Shown here: in pieces, positions 8,426 through 16,669 of the stretch
Layout of the letters: every line of letters begins with the position of its first letter
Numbering within the stretch: position 1 is the stretch's first letter
Assembly (NCBI GenBank): GCA_018667995.1
Contig: JABIQT010000338.1
Span: 1-21,207 of the forward strand
From: Candidatus Latescibacterota bacterium
Lineage (GTDB): Bacteria; JAAXHH01; JABIQT01
DNA: 21,207 nt
Reading direction: 5' to 3'
The notes under the pieces: model-generated
Told to the model about the DNA's origin: nothing
The model's input: the letters and a program-made list of their open reading frames with translations, nothing else
Databases searched by the model: none
Made by a program: the position numbers and the translations under genes

Positions 8426-9427
8426 CTATGATCTTGCTTCGGACCAGGCTTCGGCGACACGTTCGAAGGTTTCGCTGCGCCAGTCGGTGATCCAGGCGGC
8501 CGTTATGCAGAATGCCTCACCTGCCGTGGTGACGAGCCGAGCCGTTATGGCAATATACGTCGCGGTCTGCACCGGCATTACCTGATCCAGTGCCAGAATC
8601 AGCACGGCCTCACGAACGCCTAGGCCAGCAGGAGCTATGGCGACCAGAAATCCCGCCATCCCTGCTAGCGTATAACTGGCGGCGATATACAGGTATAGCG
8701 ACCAGGTAACAGATGGATCAATCGCTTTCGCTATGAAAAAGATGGAAAGGCCAAGCAGCAGCCAGTTTAACAGTGACAGCAAGAGCATCCTCAAGAGGTC
8801 GGTATACTGAATATCCAAGGATGAACTCTTGAATCCAAATCGAGTGGTCGCCAATTGAGCCAGGAAACCAAGCACTCCCGGATGCATCGATCCCAGAATA
8901 ACTGCAAGGGTTAAGATTCCAGCCATGCTTCCGAACCACGGAATAAATGAAAGATTCATCGGAATAAGGATGGTGAGAATCAGTATGAGCCCTGTCGCCA
9001 AGCCACTCAGGTATTCAAGGACAAACGCCTTCACGATATCCACGGTCTTGATACCGTGATCCACTTTACGATACAAATACCAGCGAATGCCGTAAAGCAG
9101 GGCCTTTCCAGGAATGTATTTCCCCACAATACTAAAGCACCAGATGGAGATTGTCGATCGACAGGCTACCGCGATGCCCTGTCGGCGGGTCAGGTAGAGC
9201 CAGATCATAGCACAAATGACGACGTAAACTATGAATAGGCACTGAGCCAGAACGAGCTGTGGGATCTCAGGCTGAAAGGCACTAACAGAAAACAAATTCA
9301 GGTCGTGTCTAACATTCAGTGCGAGGATACCGAACAGCGTGGCCGCGATAAGGAATTTCAGATAAGGAAGCACCGCCTTGGTGCGTGTTCGGGGCATACC
9401 CATAGGACGTCCAGTTATCAGACACAT
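8426..9427 (-). CDS. Flippase-like integral membrane protein (UPF0104 / LPG-synthase TM-domain family)
   Basis: This 333-residue polytopic membrane protein has about eight hydrophobic helices. Family marks are GKYIPGK (about 102-108) in the first half and IAPAGLGVREAVLI (about 263-276) in the second, both standard for the UPF0104/AglD/MprF-flippase-like family. Members of this family in glycan loci are thought to act on polyprenyl-linked sugars, either flipping them or supporting GT2 polyprenyl-phosphate sugar transferases; the exact role is not settled. It is preceded by the deacetylase gene (11-bp gap) and followed by the methyltransferase. No Wzx, Wzy or ABC-type polysaccharide exporter is in the window, so this may be the only membrane translocation candidate here, or the exporter may lie elsewhere. 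The start ATG at 9427 lies in a polar leader; an internal ATG at residue 9 or 11 would also leave the helices intact. Confidence 0.85.
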   Translation of the reverse strand: MCLITGRPMGMPRTRTKAVLPYLKFLIAATLFGILALNVRHDLNLFSVSAFQPEIPQLVLAQCLFIVYVVICAMIWLYLTRRQGIAVACRSTISIWCFSIVGKYIPGKALLYGIRWYLYRKVDHGIKTVDIVKAFVLEYLSGLATGLILILTILIPMNLSFIPWFGSMAGILTLAVILGSMHPGVLGFLAQLATTRFGFKSSSLDIQYTDLLRMLLLSLLNWLLLGLSIFFIAKAIDPSVTWSLYLYIAASYTLAGMAGFLVAIAPAGLGVREAVLILALDQVMPVQTATYIAITARLVTTAGEAFCITAAWITDWRSETFERVAEAWSEARS

Positions 9428-9438
9428 TCAGCGGAGAT

Positions 9439-10245
9439 CTATGCTACCACATCCGGTGTATGGTTTCTACGCCTGTGTAGGATCTGGAAGCATATCTTGA
9501 TATAGTTCACTGCCGTATCCGCCATGGCAGACAGCGCCCATTCAATAGTCGTACTCCGCCATCTTTCAGGATGAGTAAGGATATAGATATCGCTCTCATG
9601 ATCGCGCACAACGTCGATAATATCATCCGTATGATCACATACTGGCCTATCCGGTTTCTTTTCCACCGGAACGGGTATCGTATCTTTAATGTTGAAAACG
9701 TCTTCCAGCCAATTTCGCCCCGTGTCGGAGTAGTATAATACTGACCCGAAGTCGATGGACAGATAGGCCTCACCCGTCAATTGATAGTCTTCCAGGCCGC
9801 ATGAATTCCACAGATCACGATTGTCGAACGGTGTCGCTGGATTGCCATGCATGGCCACCGTAGAAACAGGTACCACCGCACGTAGTCGTCCGAGGTCGCC
9901 CTCGAAACTCGACACGGCTTCCGCCATTTCTCCCCGCGCCTTATCGACGCTCTCATAGTGTAGGCCCACTTCGTGCCCCATGCCTGCGATCTCTCGGATC
10001 AACTCGGGCACCAAGGTACCCGGTACACGAAAGTAATAGGTGGCACGCAGACCGTATTCGCTCTCTATCCTGGCGGTCTCTAATGCCTGTTTGGGAAATC
10101 GGTCCACATCATGTCTCAGAATCAGAGTTCGGCGTGACCGGTTAGAACTTCCGGATGCAAGGTATTCGGCGACGGTTAGACATTCCCGTGACGATGATGC
10201 ACTGGCGGCACACAGATCGCGATATTTATCCAACATAAAATCCAT
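9439..10245 (-). CDS. NodB-like polysaccharide deacetylase (CE4-type) family protein
   Basis: This 268-residue cytoplasmic-looking protein has no signal peptide. It has RHDVD (44-48), providing the candidate catalytic and metal Asp, and GHEVGLHYE (90-98), with two His spaced five apart as in the CE4 metal site. It also has MHGNP (132-136) and a late HPERW (225-229). These fit the polysaccharide deacetylase superfamily that removes N- or O-acetyl groups from sugars. An in-frame ATG 8 codons upstream (10269) exists, but the ATG at 10245 overlaps the stop of the acyltransferase gene as TGATG. This is a classic coupling junction, so I use it as the start. Its pairing with an acetyltransferase gene suggests that acetyl groups on the glycan precursor are placed and trimmed by adjacent enzymes. 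The substrate is unknown. Confidence 0.85.
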   Translation of the reverse strand: MDFMLDKYRDLCAASASSSRECLTVAEYLASGSSNRSRRTLILRHDVDRFPKQALETARIESEYGLRATYYFRVPGTLVPELIREIAGMGHEVGLHYESVDKARGEMAEAVSSFEGDLGRLRAVVPVSTVAMHGNPATPFDNRDLWNSCGLEDYQLTGEAYLSIDFGSVLYYSDTGRNWLEDVFNIKDTIPVPVEKKPDRPVCDHTDDIIDVVRDHESDIYILTHPERWRSTTIEWALSAMADTAVNYIKICFQILHRRRNHTPDVVA

Positions 10246-10247
10246 CA
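10243..10247 (-). promoter_or_regulatory. TGATG stop-start overlap coupling acyltransferase and deacetylase genes
   Basis: On the minus strand the stop TGA of the acyltransferase (10247-10245) shares a base with the ATG (10245-10243) of the deacetylase. This arrangement usually gives translational reinitiation and supports the chosen deacetylase start. Confidence 0.5.
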
Positions 10248-10835
10248 AGTGTGCTCCGGACCGACACACTGATCCTTTTTAAGGTAGGCCCGATCGCAGG
10301 CACCGCACTTGGCGCGCTCTGATTCTTCCGTGGTGTGAAAGACAAGGGCCTCACCACACCGGCATACCCAACCTGCCACCTCACCGGGCACTCCCAGTAC
10401 CAGCGCGTGATCTGGCACATCCCCCGTCACTACTGCGCCTGCTCCAACAAAGGCATACCGACCTATGACGTTTCCGCAGACTACTGTTGCATTGGCGCCA
10501 ATAGTCGCTCCGCGCTTGACCACCGTCTTTCGTATCTGATCTTTCTTGCTTATTTCGCTCCGCGGATTCGTAACGTTGGTAAAAACCATGGACGGACCAC
10601 AGAACACGTCATCCTCGAGGATCACACCGTCATAGATTGACACGCCGTTCTGGATATGAACATTGTTTCCCAGCCTGGCCTCACTTCCCACGAATACATT
10701 CTGCCCAAGCACGCATCGTTTACCGATTTCGGCCCCAGCCATTATATGTGAAAAATGCCAGATCTTTGTACCCGTACCCACGCAGGCAGGATCGTCGACG
10801 AAGGCGGATTCATGTTTGTAGTACGATAATTCCAT
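10245..10835 (-). CDS. Left-handed beta-helix (hexapeptide) N-acyltransferase with C-terminal zinc ribbon, WbpD/WlbB-like
   Basis: This 196-residue enzyme would acetylate an amino group on a nucleotide-sugar or lipid-linked sugar, using acetyl-CoA. Hexapeptide repeats run from about 18 to 150 (for example IGKRCVLGQNVFVG, LGNNVHIQNGVSI, IGANATVVCGNVIGRYAFVGAGAVV). The SMVFTNVTNPRSEI segment (82-95) is typical of the WbpD/WlbB group, which acetylates UDP-2-acetamido-3-amino-glucuronate in O-antigen and capsule pathways. The C-terminus adds CRCG (C158, C160) and CGAC (C177, C180), a likely zinc ribbon. The other enzymes of a diacetamido-uronate pathway are not in this window, so the substrate is open. 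The ATG at 10835 has AGGA about 7 nt upstream. It overlaps the deacetylase gene. Confidence 0.88.
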   Translation of the reverse strand: MELSYYKHESAFVDDPACVGTGTKIWHFSHIMAGAEIGKRCVLGQNVFVGSEARLGNNVHIQNGVSIYDGVILEDDVFCGPSMVFTNVTNPRSEISKKDQIRKTVVKRGATIGANATVVCGNVIGRYAFVGAGAVVTGDVPDHALVLGVPGEVAGWVCRCGEALVFHTTEESERAKCGACDRAYLKKDQCVGPEHT

Positions 10836-10960
10836 TCGTGAATCCTATCACTTTTTCACGGTGGCTATCGGAGAGCAAGGGAATCCAGGCAGCTCAGACC
10901 AACTCTCGACAGCCAGGCCATTCTGGATAGCCCATCCATTAGTCCAGGATTGTAGCCTGA

Positions 10961-11911
10961 CTATTTCAGGTCCTTGTTGTAATCCATATCAAACCACATG
11001 GCGAATAGTAAGAACATAACGCCCATGGTTGTCACAAATATTGAGGTCAGAAAGTTGATGGGTGGTATTTCACCCGTATTCCATAACACGTACCCCACAC
11101 GAGCAGTCAAGGGTATATCGACCAGGAAGAGGAGAAAGGCGAAGACATAAAAGAAGACGAGCGGATGGAAATCTCTAATGACGTATCGCTCCTTTAGCCT
11201 GAAGACAAACAGACGAAGCAGCAGGAAAGACATGGAGAATACCACCCGTCCGATCCGAATTCCAGATTTCTCTCCGATATTGTAAATCGGACGAACGACG
11301 ACATCTCGAGCCCTGAAACCGAAAACATTGAGCCGTACCAGAAGATCATTGGGCATGCCATATGTTTTGCGTATGCGATTCAGATCAAGTGTCGTCAGCA
11401 CTTTCAACGAAGCAGCCGTGTATCCGGTCTGAGAATCTGCCAGGTGCCAATAGCCAGAGGCGATTTTGGTCAACAGCGACAGTACGGAATTTCCTATATA
11501 TCTGGGCTTTGGGATGATTTTCCAGGCATCACCGGTCAACAGCCGATTGCCCTTACTGTAGTCCACCTCATCTTCAACGACCGGGTCAAGCAGAGCCGGT
11601 AAATCATCAGGATCCATTTGGGCATCGCCGGCCATGACCGCTGTTATATCGGCCTGATGCGCTATTGCCCTCTTGTAGCCTGTGACAATGGCGGCCCCCA
11701 CGCCCTGGTTCTGCTCGTGCCGAATGAGCTCAGCCCTGCCACCATCTTTGTGACAGAACTCCTCCACCAGGTGCTGCGTGCGATCGGTGCTGTAATCGTC
11801 TACCACAATTACCCGATCTACAAAGTCCGGCATCGTTTCCAGCACGCGCAAGATCAGGAGCTCTTCGTTATATGCCGGTACGACGACAGCGATCGACTTG
11901 TTTCTATACAT
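10961..11911 (-). CDS. Glycosyltransferase family 2, polyprenyl/dolichol-phosphate sugar transferase-like
   Basis: This 316-residue enzyme has an N-terminal GT-A domain and two C-terminal membrane helices (about 247-272 and 283-307). Motifs are VPAYNEE (11-17), VVDDYSTDRT (36-45, nucleotide binding), MAGDAQMDP (93-101, where the usual DGDxQ reads GDAQ) and DSQTGY (159-164). This matches DPM1/ArnC/GtrB-like transferases that move a sugar from a nucleotide donor to a polyprenyl phosphate at the inner face of the membrane. It is the first gene of the minus-strand glycan operon and is separated from the acyltransferase by 125 bp with no clear terminator. The UPF0104 membrane protein in the same operon is a frequent companion of such enzymes. 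Confidence 0.9.
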   Translation of the reverse strand: MYRNKSIAVVVPAYNEELLILRVLETMPDFVDRVIVVDDYSTDRTQHLVEEFCHKDGGRAELIRHEQNQGVGAAIVTGYKRAIAHQADITAVMAGDAQMDPDDLPALLDPVVEDEVDYSKGNRLLTGDAWKIIPKPRYIGNSVLSLLTKIASGYWHLADSQTGYTAASLKVLTTLDLNRIRKTYGMPNDLLVRLNVFGFRARDVVVRPIYNIGEKSGIRIGRVVFSMSFLLLRLFVFRLKERYVIRDFHPLVFFYVFAFLLFLVDIPLTARVGYVLWNTGEIPPINFLTSIFVTTMGVMFLLFAMWFDMDYNKDLK

Positions 11912-12010
11912 GGTCTATTCTGTCCATGGAATATCTGGGACCCGAGTGTCGGGGATCTCAGCGAGAAATCATTGGAGGTCTCCACGTAGGAACACGCGAA
12001 TATGACCTGT

Positions 12011-12038
12011 AATATAACCTGCCATATCGGGAATGCAA
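12011..12038 (-). promoter_or_regulatory. Weak candidate promoter for the glycan operon
   Basis: Read on the minus strand, TTGCAT (12038-12033) and TATATT (12016-12011) are separated by 16 nt, about 100 nt upstream of the GT2 start. The -10 matches consensus in 5 of 6 positions and the -35 in only 3. A small perfect inverted repeat GGAAT-GCAA-ATTCC (12030-12043) overlaps the -35 region and could be an operator. It may be chance. Confidence 0.2.
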
Positions 12039-12097
12039 ATTCCATTAGAACGGCCAAATTCTCAGATCTCCACGCCGGGGTCTTACGCTATTATCGA

Positions 12098-12126
12098 TTT
12101 ACCGAATAGCCTCGCTTTCGTATATT
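12098..12126 (+). promoter_or_regulatory. Candidate promoter for the amino-acid ABC operon
   Basis: TTTACC (12098-12103) and TATATT (12121-12126) are separated by 17 nt. The -10 matches 5 of 6 and the -35 matches 4 of 6 consensus bases. The start codon at 12139 is only 12 nt after the -10 box, so transcription from here would give a nearly leaderless mRNA; a different promoter further up is possible. Confidence 0.25.
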
Positions 12127-12138
12127 GCGGGACTAATT

Positions 12139-12903
12139 ATGAATGACACTTCCACTCCCCCCATCATTGAAGTCGGCCACGTCAATAAGTGGTTCGGTGA
12201 TTTCCAGGTTCTCCGAGACATCAACCTTGATGTCCGCCGAGGCGAATGCGTCGTCATCTGCGGTCCGTCCGGATCCGGAAAATCAACGCTGATCCGATGC
12301 ATCAACCGGCTCGAAACCCATGACGAAGGCACGGTGCGTGTGAACGGCATCGAACTGAAGGCGGGCGAACGGCACACCAAGTCCCTGGGCAGTTCGGTGG
12401 GGATGGTGTTTCAGGATTTCAACCTGTTCCCTCACATGACCGTCATGGAGAATTTGACTCTGGCCCCCATGCGGAATCTCAAGGTCTCGAAATCCGACGC
12501 TTTAGTTCTTGGGGCCCGCTACCTGGATCGCGTTCATATCGGAGATCAGGCCGACAAGTACCCGGCGCAGTTGTCGGGAGGCCAGCAGCAACGAGTCGCC
12601 ATCGCCCGGTCCCTCTGCATGAAACCGGAGATACTGCTGTTCGACGAACCTACATCGGCGCTCGACCCCGAGATGATACGAGAGGTCCTGGACGTGATGA
12701 GCGAGGTAGCCGAAGAAGGCATTACCATGGTCTGTGTAAGCCATGAAATGGGTTTCGCAAAAAAGGCGGCCGACAAGGTCATTTTCATGGATCACGGCGA
12801 GATCGTAGAGCGTGGGGATCCGGACGTCATTTTCCACAATCCGCAACACGAACGAACCCGAGCGTTTCTGGATCAGATCCTCCACTATGAGGCCACGGCG
12901 TGA
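12139..12903 (+). CDS. Polar amino-acid ABC transporter, ATP-binding protein (GlnQ/HisP family)
   Basis: This 254-residue ATPase powers uptake through the two permeases that follow. It has Walker [10 protein letters not shown] (42-50), Q-loop [17 protein letters not shown] (90-106), signature LSGGQQQR (145-152), Walker [15 protein letters not shown] (165-178) and H-loop SHEMGFA (201-207). The Q-loop phrasing and PTSALDPE are characteristic of the polar amino-acid (PAAT) group. Its stop overlaps the GTG start of the first permease as GTGA, so the three genes are translationally coupled. The exact amino acid cannot be predicted. No periplasmic binding-protein gene lies in the window. Confidence 0.95.
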   Translation: MNDTSTPPIIEVGHVNKWFGDFQVLRDINLDVRRGECVVICGPSGSGKSTLIRCINRLETHDEGTVRVNGIELKAGERHTKSLGSSVGMVFQDFNLFPHMTVMENLTLAPMRNLKVSKSDALVLGARYLDRVHIGDQADKYPAQLSGGQQQRVAIARSLCMKPEILLFDEPTSALDPEMIREVLDVMSEVAEEGITMVCVSHEMGFAKKAADKVIFMDHGEIVERGDPDVIFHNPQHERTRAFLDQILHYEATA

Positions 12904-13715
12904 CGGCCTCCTCAAGTTGGTCCAATCGAAGTAGACTCCGTACTGCGGCGCTCGCTTGGGGCCAATCACTGCTCCTGGCGGCGGCCGCATTCTGGGTGGT
13001 GGCAAACGGTGCGGAGCGAATCAATTATCGCTGGCAATGGTACCGCATCAGTGACTTTCTGATTGCAGAACGTGACGGCGTCCTCACCGCCGGTCCCTTA
13101 CTGGACGGCTTGCTCGTAACTCTGGAAATCTCCTTTTACAGCCTTGTCCTGACCTTGATCCTGGGACTGGCAACCGCCTTACTGCGCCTGTCCCTCTCGC
13201 TGGTAGGGAGGGCCCTCGCTCGCGGATACATCGAGCTCATACGCAACACGCCTCTGCTGATCCAACTCTACATCATGTATTTTGTCCTGGGACCTATACT
13301 GGGATGGGACCGAATCACGACCGCCGTAGTCAGCCTGGGACTGTTTCAAGGTGCTTATACGGCTGAGATTATCCGGGCAGGCTTGCTGGCGCTGCCCAGG
13401 GGCCAGCGAGAAGCGTGTCACACCTTGGGCCTGACGGCATTCGACAGTTACCGCTACGTGATCTTGCCGCAGGTCGTGCGGAATATGCTCCCACCGCTGA
13501 CCAACGAGGCCGTTTCGCTCATAAAGAACTCGTCCATCGTCAGCGTCATCGCCATATTTGACCTGACCACCGTGGGCCGCAATATCATCGCAGATACCTT
13601 CCTCACCTTCGAGATCTGGCTCACGGTTGCGGCCATATACCTGATATTCACCATATCACTATCGACACTGTCCGATACGGCAGAACGACGCATGCATGCC
13701 GACGTGAGGCGCTAA
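12900..13715 (+). CDS. Polar amino-acid ABC transporter permease (HisM/HisQ family), first subunit
   Basis: This 271-residue inner-membrane protein starts with GTG overlapping the ATPase stop. After an N-terminal hydrophobic helix (about 17-35) and an extra soluble loop, the typical permease core begins near residue 62 with [33 protein letters not shown] is the family marker, and the EAA loop that contacts the ATPase is [23 protein letters not shown] (split here as [13 protein letters not shown] and [10 protein letters not shown]). The last helices follow [16 protein letters not shown]. It forms the channel together with the next gene, whose ATG overlaps this stop (TAATG). Confidence 0.93.
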   Translation: MTASSSWSNRSRLRTAALAWGQSLLLAAAAFWVVANGAERINYRWQWYRISDFLIAERDGVLTAGPLLDGLLVTLEISFYSLVLTLILGLATALLRLSLSLVGRALARGYIELIRNTPLLIQLYIMYFVLGPILGWDRITTAVVSLGLFQGAYTAEIIRAGLLALPRGQREACHTLGLTAFDSYRYVILPQVVRNMLPPLTNEAVSLIKNSSIVSVIAIFDLTTVGRNIIADTFLTFEIWLTVAAIYLIFTISLSTLSDTAERRMHADVRR

Positions 13716-14617
13716 TGGCCCTCGCTCCCCACCCTCGCGCCTCGCGCTACAAGTTCTCCTGGCTGGACGTAATTCTTCTGGTGGCACTAGCTGCTGTCGG
13801 CACGTGGATCTGGTTTCGTTCCTCCATCGGCATAGCGTATGACTGGAATTGGACAGAAGCTTTTGAAACCATAAACACACCGGATCGCGACGGCGGCACC
13901 CCGTACTTCTACACGGGCGTCATCGCGACACTTCGACTTAGTCTGTGGAGCGCCATGATCGCCACCATGCTTGGCGTGTTAATAGGCCTGGGGCGCAGAT
14001 CGGGGATAAGCAGTATTCGCGTGGTCTGCTCCTCGTACATCCAGATGATCCGCAATATGCCTCCGCTGGTCTTCATTTTCATCTTCTACTTCTTCATCAG
14101 TAACCAGCTTATACCGCTGTTGGGACTCGAGAACCTGCTTCGGGCGAGCACCGACGACCAGTCGTACGTATCGGGGATATTGTTCGGACCTGCCCGTCTA
14201 TGGGAAAATCTACTATCGGGCGTGCTCTGTATCTCATTCATCGGCGGTGCCTACATTGCTGAGATTGTGCGCGCAGGAATCGGAGCCATTCCCCGTGGTC
14301 AGTGGGAAGCAGCTGAAAGTCTCGGTTTGAAGAAGTTGGATCGCTACCGATTCGTGATCTTTCCTCAAGCCTTTGCCCGAATTGTCCCCCCGCTGACGGG
14401 CCAGTATATTTCACTTGTGAAAGACTCTTCAATCGTGTCTCTGATTTCCATTCAGGAGTTGACATTCGTTGGAACAGAAATCGCTAATTCAAGCGGCCTG
14501 ATCTTCGAGACATGGATTTTTGTGGGTCTGGTTTATTTTCTGCTATGTCTTGTCCTGTCACTTGGCCTCCGGTTCGTGGAACGTCGCGTGACCATGCATT
14601 TTCATATGGCTGCATAA
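13715..14617 (+). CDS. Polar amino-acid ABC transporter permease (HisM/HisQ family), second subunit
   Basis: This 300-residue inner-membrane protein is the second half of the permease pair. It has an N-terminal helix (about 14-30), a polar loop of about 35 residues, and then the core with TGVIATLRLSLWSAMIATMLG, a marker QMIRNMPPLVFIFIFYFF, the EAA loop EIVRAGIGAIPRGQWEAAESLGL, and DSSIVSLISIQELTFVG near the C-terminus. The extended N-terminus on both permeases resembles the AapQ/AapM or BztB/BztC subgroup of broad amino-acid importers, but both proteins are shorter than those. No binding protein follows: the next gene is an oxidoreductase after 120 bp. Confidence 0.93.
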   Translation: MALAPHPRASRYKFSWLDVILLVALAAVGTWIWFRSSIGIAYDWNWTEAFETINTPDRDGGTPYFYTGVIATLRLSLWSAMIATMLGVLIGLGRRSGISSIRVVCSSYIQMIRNMPPLVFIFIFYFFISNQLIPLLGLENLLRASTDDQSYVSGILFGPARLWENLLSGVLCISFIGGAYIAEIVRAGIGAIPRGQWEAAESLGLKKLDRYRFVIFPQAFARIVPPLTGQYISLVKDSSIVSLISIQELTFVGTEIANSSGLIFETWIFVGLVYFLLCLVLSLGLRFVERRVTMHFHMAA

Positions 14618-14701
14618 ACAGACGAACTTTCCCTTGATTCGTACCATCGCTACCGCCACATTTGTAGGGTCCTCCGCAATACCTGCGAAACATATGCTGC
14701 A

Positions 14702-14721
14702 TTAATAACTGTTAATAATTG
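14702..14721 (+). repeat. Tandem 10-nt repeat just upstream of the AOR ribosome binding site
   Basis: TTAATAACTG (14702-14711) is followed directly by TTAATAATTG (14712-14721), matching in 9 of 10 bases and spaced by one helical turn. It lies 5 nt before the Shine-Dalgarno of the oxidoreductase gene, so it could be an operator, an AT-rich -10 region or a translation enhancer. Chance is possible given the low complexity. Confidence 0.4.
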
Positions 14722-14725
14722 ATAG

Positions 14726-14732
14726 AAAGGGG
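14726..14732 (+). promoter_or_regulatory. Strong ribosome binding site fixing the GTG start of the AOR gene
   Basis: AAAGGGG lies 5 nt before the GTG at 14738 and supports that start over later ATG codons. Confidence 0.55.
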
Positions 14733-14737
14733 TTTCC

Positions 14738-16657
14738 GTGATCACGGCACACACCGAGCACCCGGACAAGGTCACCGATTTTTCGTATTCCAGAGTTCAC
14801 TTCGACGTAACAGAAGGTTCCGTCATCAGCAATGACACTCGTCAGGTTGAGGACGAAATGGATTTTCTTGGCGGCATCGGAAGGTCCTTCAAGATCATGG
14901 CGGAGCATGATGTCACGGATCCCTTTGCTCCGGAGAGTCCCCTGGTAATTAACACGGGCTGCCTCACAGGCACGCAGTTTATGACGGGCCTGCGGACCTA
15001 CTTCACCGGGTACTCCCCACTGAAACGCACAACAGCCGGCATGCCCATGCCAGCCTGGTCAGCCATGAGCGGCAGTTTCGGTCGCAAATTCTCCTATACT
15101 GGCTTGGGTGATTTAGTTATTACAGGACGTGCTGATATTCCAAAGATCCTCGTGATCAAGCAGTCAGATGATGGACCGAAGTTTTCCCTCGTGGACGCGC
15201 CCGGGCATCTGGCTGGTTCTCGTGTGCGAGAACGGATGACCTATCTCAACAACGAATACAATGATGCAGCCAATAAGAATTTCCCAGCTCATTTCGCGGT
15301 CACCGGACCAGCGGCGGAGCACTGGGAATCGGTCTGGTATGCTTGTATTATAGGGACCACGCAGGAACAGTTGATGTCCGGCGAGGACAAATGGCGCTTC
15401 GGAGGCCGCCTCGGCATGGGCTCTGTCATGGGTTCCAAGAATATCATGGGCATTGTGGCCTACGCGGAGACAGACCACTACAGCAAGGGCGATGAACGCC
15501 TGAAAGCAGTCAATAGAGAAATCGGACGAGGTGACCAGAGCAAGGGGTACAGGCACCCCAACAATCGCGATGGCTTGGGGGGTACAGGTAAGAACGCTAA
15601 AATGCTTGACCAATTCGGTGTTCTTCCCTTCAAGAATTTCGCCCCTCCCGGTGAAAACGTGGCAGAACCGGTACACCTTGAAACCATGCGCGATTCAGAC
15701 GATTTCATCGTCATAGACAAAAACTGCTTTGGCTGTCAGATATCATGCCATCAGGATTTTTACGACGTACCTGCCGAGGGTAAGAACTCGGACTGGCGGC
15801 AGGCACGCAAGAACCACGGCGACTACCTGGGGCGCTACGAGTTTGAGCCGATGGAGCTCTCGGGTGCCAATCTCGGCATTCTGGATCCCAGAGCGAATCT
15901 GGAGCTTGCACGAATCGACGACGACCTGGGATTTGACACGATCTCCGTGAACGTCGTGCTCTCCTTCCTTATGGACCATAACAGTCGAGGGAACGATCAA
16001 CTGGCTGACGGACTTCAATTCGGCGACTCCGCGGGCGCCCTCAAATTGAAAGAGGACATCGCCTATGGCAGGGAGCCGCTGTTTGGCAAAGGAGTTCGAG
16101 CCATTGCGGCGGAACTGGGCGGTTCCGAATTCGCAATGCATTCAAAAGGTGTGGAGTTCTCGGCCTATATGGGCCAGACCAATCCAGGCTATCCCTTTGC
16201 CCTTGCCGGCGGGCATATGTCCATGCGGACCTTTCTTCTCTATGTGATGGATCCAGACTGCCAACCAGAATCGGCAGATTACTGGGTCGACAGCATTGTC
16301 AAGGAGGGATGGAAGATGATCAATAAGGACCTCCACGGTGCGTGCCTGTTTGCCATGGCCACACCGGATCAGGTCGCTGAGGGGATCTCGTCCGTCTTCG
16401 GACTGCCATTTACTACCGAACAGGTTCTGGACGCCACTTTCCGCGCACACATTCTCGGATTCGCACTTGAACAGAAACAGGGAATAACGGTCGAGGATTA
16501 CTCCCTGCCTCAAGAGATTATGGTCGGTCACAAGAAGGGCGACCTCCCGGGCGTGCATTTCCTCACATCGGAACTCTTTGAAGAAATCAGGAATCGTTCC
16601 TACGAGCATTTCAAACAGGACATGGTCCGGTTGGGATATGACAGTCTGGTAGGATAA
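14738..16657 (+). CDS. Aldehyde:ferredoxin oxidoreductase (tungsten/molybdenum bis-pterin AOR family)
   Basis: AOR enzymes oxidise aldehydes to carboxylic acids with ferredoxin as electron acceptor, using a tungstopterin cofactor and one [4Fe-4S] cluster. At 639 residues the protein is of normal length. The cluster ligands are CFGCQISC (C330, C333, C337) and a fourth in DLHGACLF (C536). The C337-C536 spacing of 199 equals that which I recall for Pyrococcus furiosus AOR (C295-C494). DDLGFD (395-400) fits the DxxGxD pterin motif and DLHGAC (531-536) the DxxGxC motif. The N-terminal part carries the AOR_N features, including INTGCLTGT (71-79) and GGRLGMGSVMGSKN (222-235). No signal peptide is present, so it is cytoplasmic. 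A potassium-channel gene follows after 12 bp, implying cotranscription. No ferredoxin or pterin-synthesis gene is nearby. The aldehyde is unknown; its place after an amino-acid importer suggests amino-acid-derived aldehydes. Confidence 0.93.
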   Translation: MITAHTEHPDKVTDFSYSRVHFDVTEGSVISNDTRQVEDEMDFLGGIGRSFKIMAEHDVTDPFAPESPLVINTGCLTGTQFMTGLRTYFTGYSPLKRTTAGMPMPAWSAMSGSFGRKFSYTGLGDLVITGRADIPKILVIKQSDDGPKFSLVDAPGHLAGSRVRERMTYLNNEYNDAANKNFPAHFAVTGPAAEHWESVWYACIIGTTQEQLMSGEDKWRFGGRLGMGSVMGSKNIMGIVAYAETDHYSKGDERLKAVNREIGRGDQSKGYRHPNNRDGLGGTGKNAKMLDQFGVLPFKNFAPPGENVAEPVHLETMRDSDDFIVIDKNCFGCQISCHQDFYDVPAEGKNSDWRQARKNHGDYLGRYEFEPMELSGANLGILDPRANLELARIDDDLGFDTISVNVVLSFLMDHNSRGNDQLADGLQFGDSAGALKLKEDIAYGREPLFGKGVRAIAAELGGSEFAMHSKGVEFSAYMGQTNPGYPFALAGGHMSMRTFLLYVMDPDCQPESADYWVDSIVKEGWKMINKDLHGACLFAMATPDQVAEGISSVFGLPFTTEQVLDATFRAHILGFALEQKQGITVEDYSLPQEIMVGHKKGDLPGVHFLTSELFEEIRNRSYEHFKQDMVRLGYDSLVG

Positions 16658-16669
16658 CTCACACGACCG

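Noticed and set aside
15164-15676. Minus-strand ORF of 170 codons inside the AOR gene, with other long antisense ORFs there
   Set aside because: The AOR frame has all motifs and a strong Shine-Dalgarno; the antisense ORFs have none.
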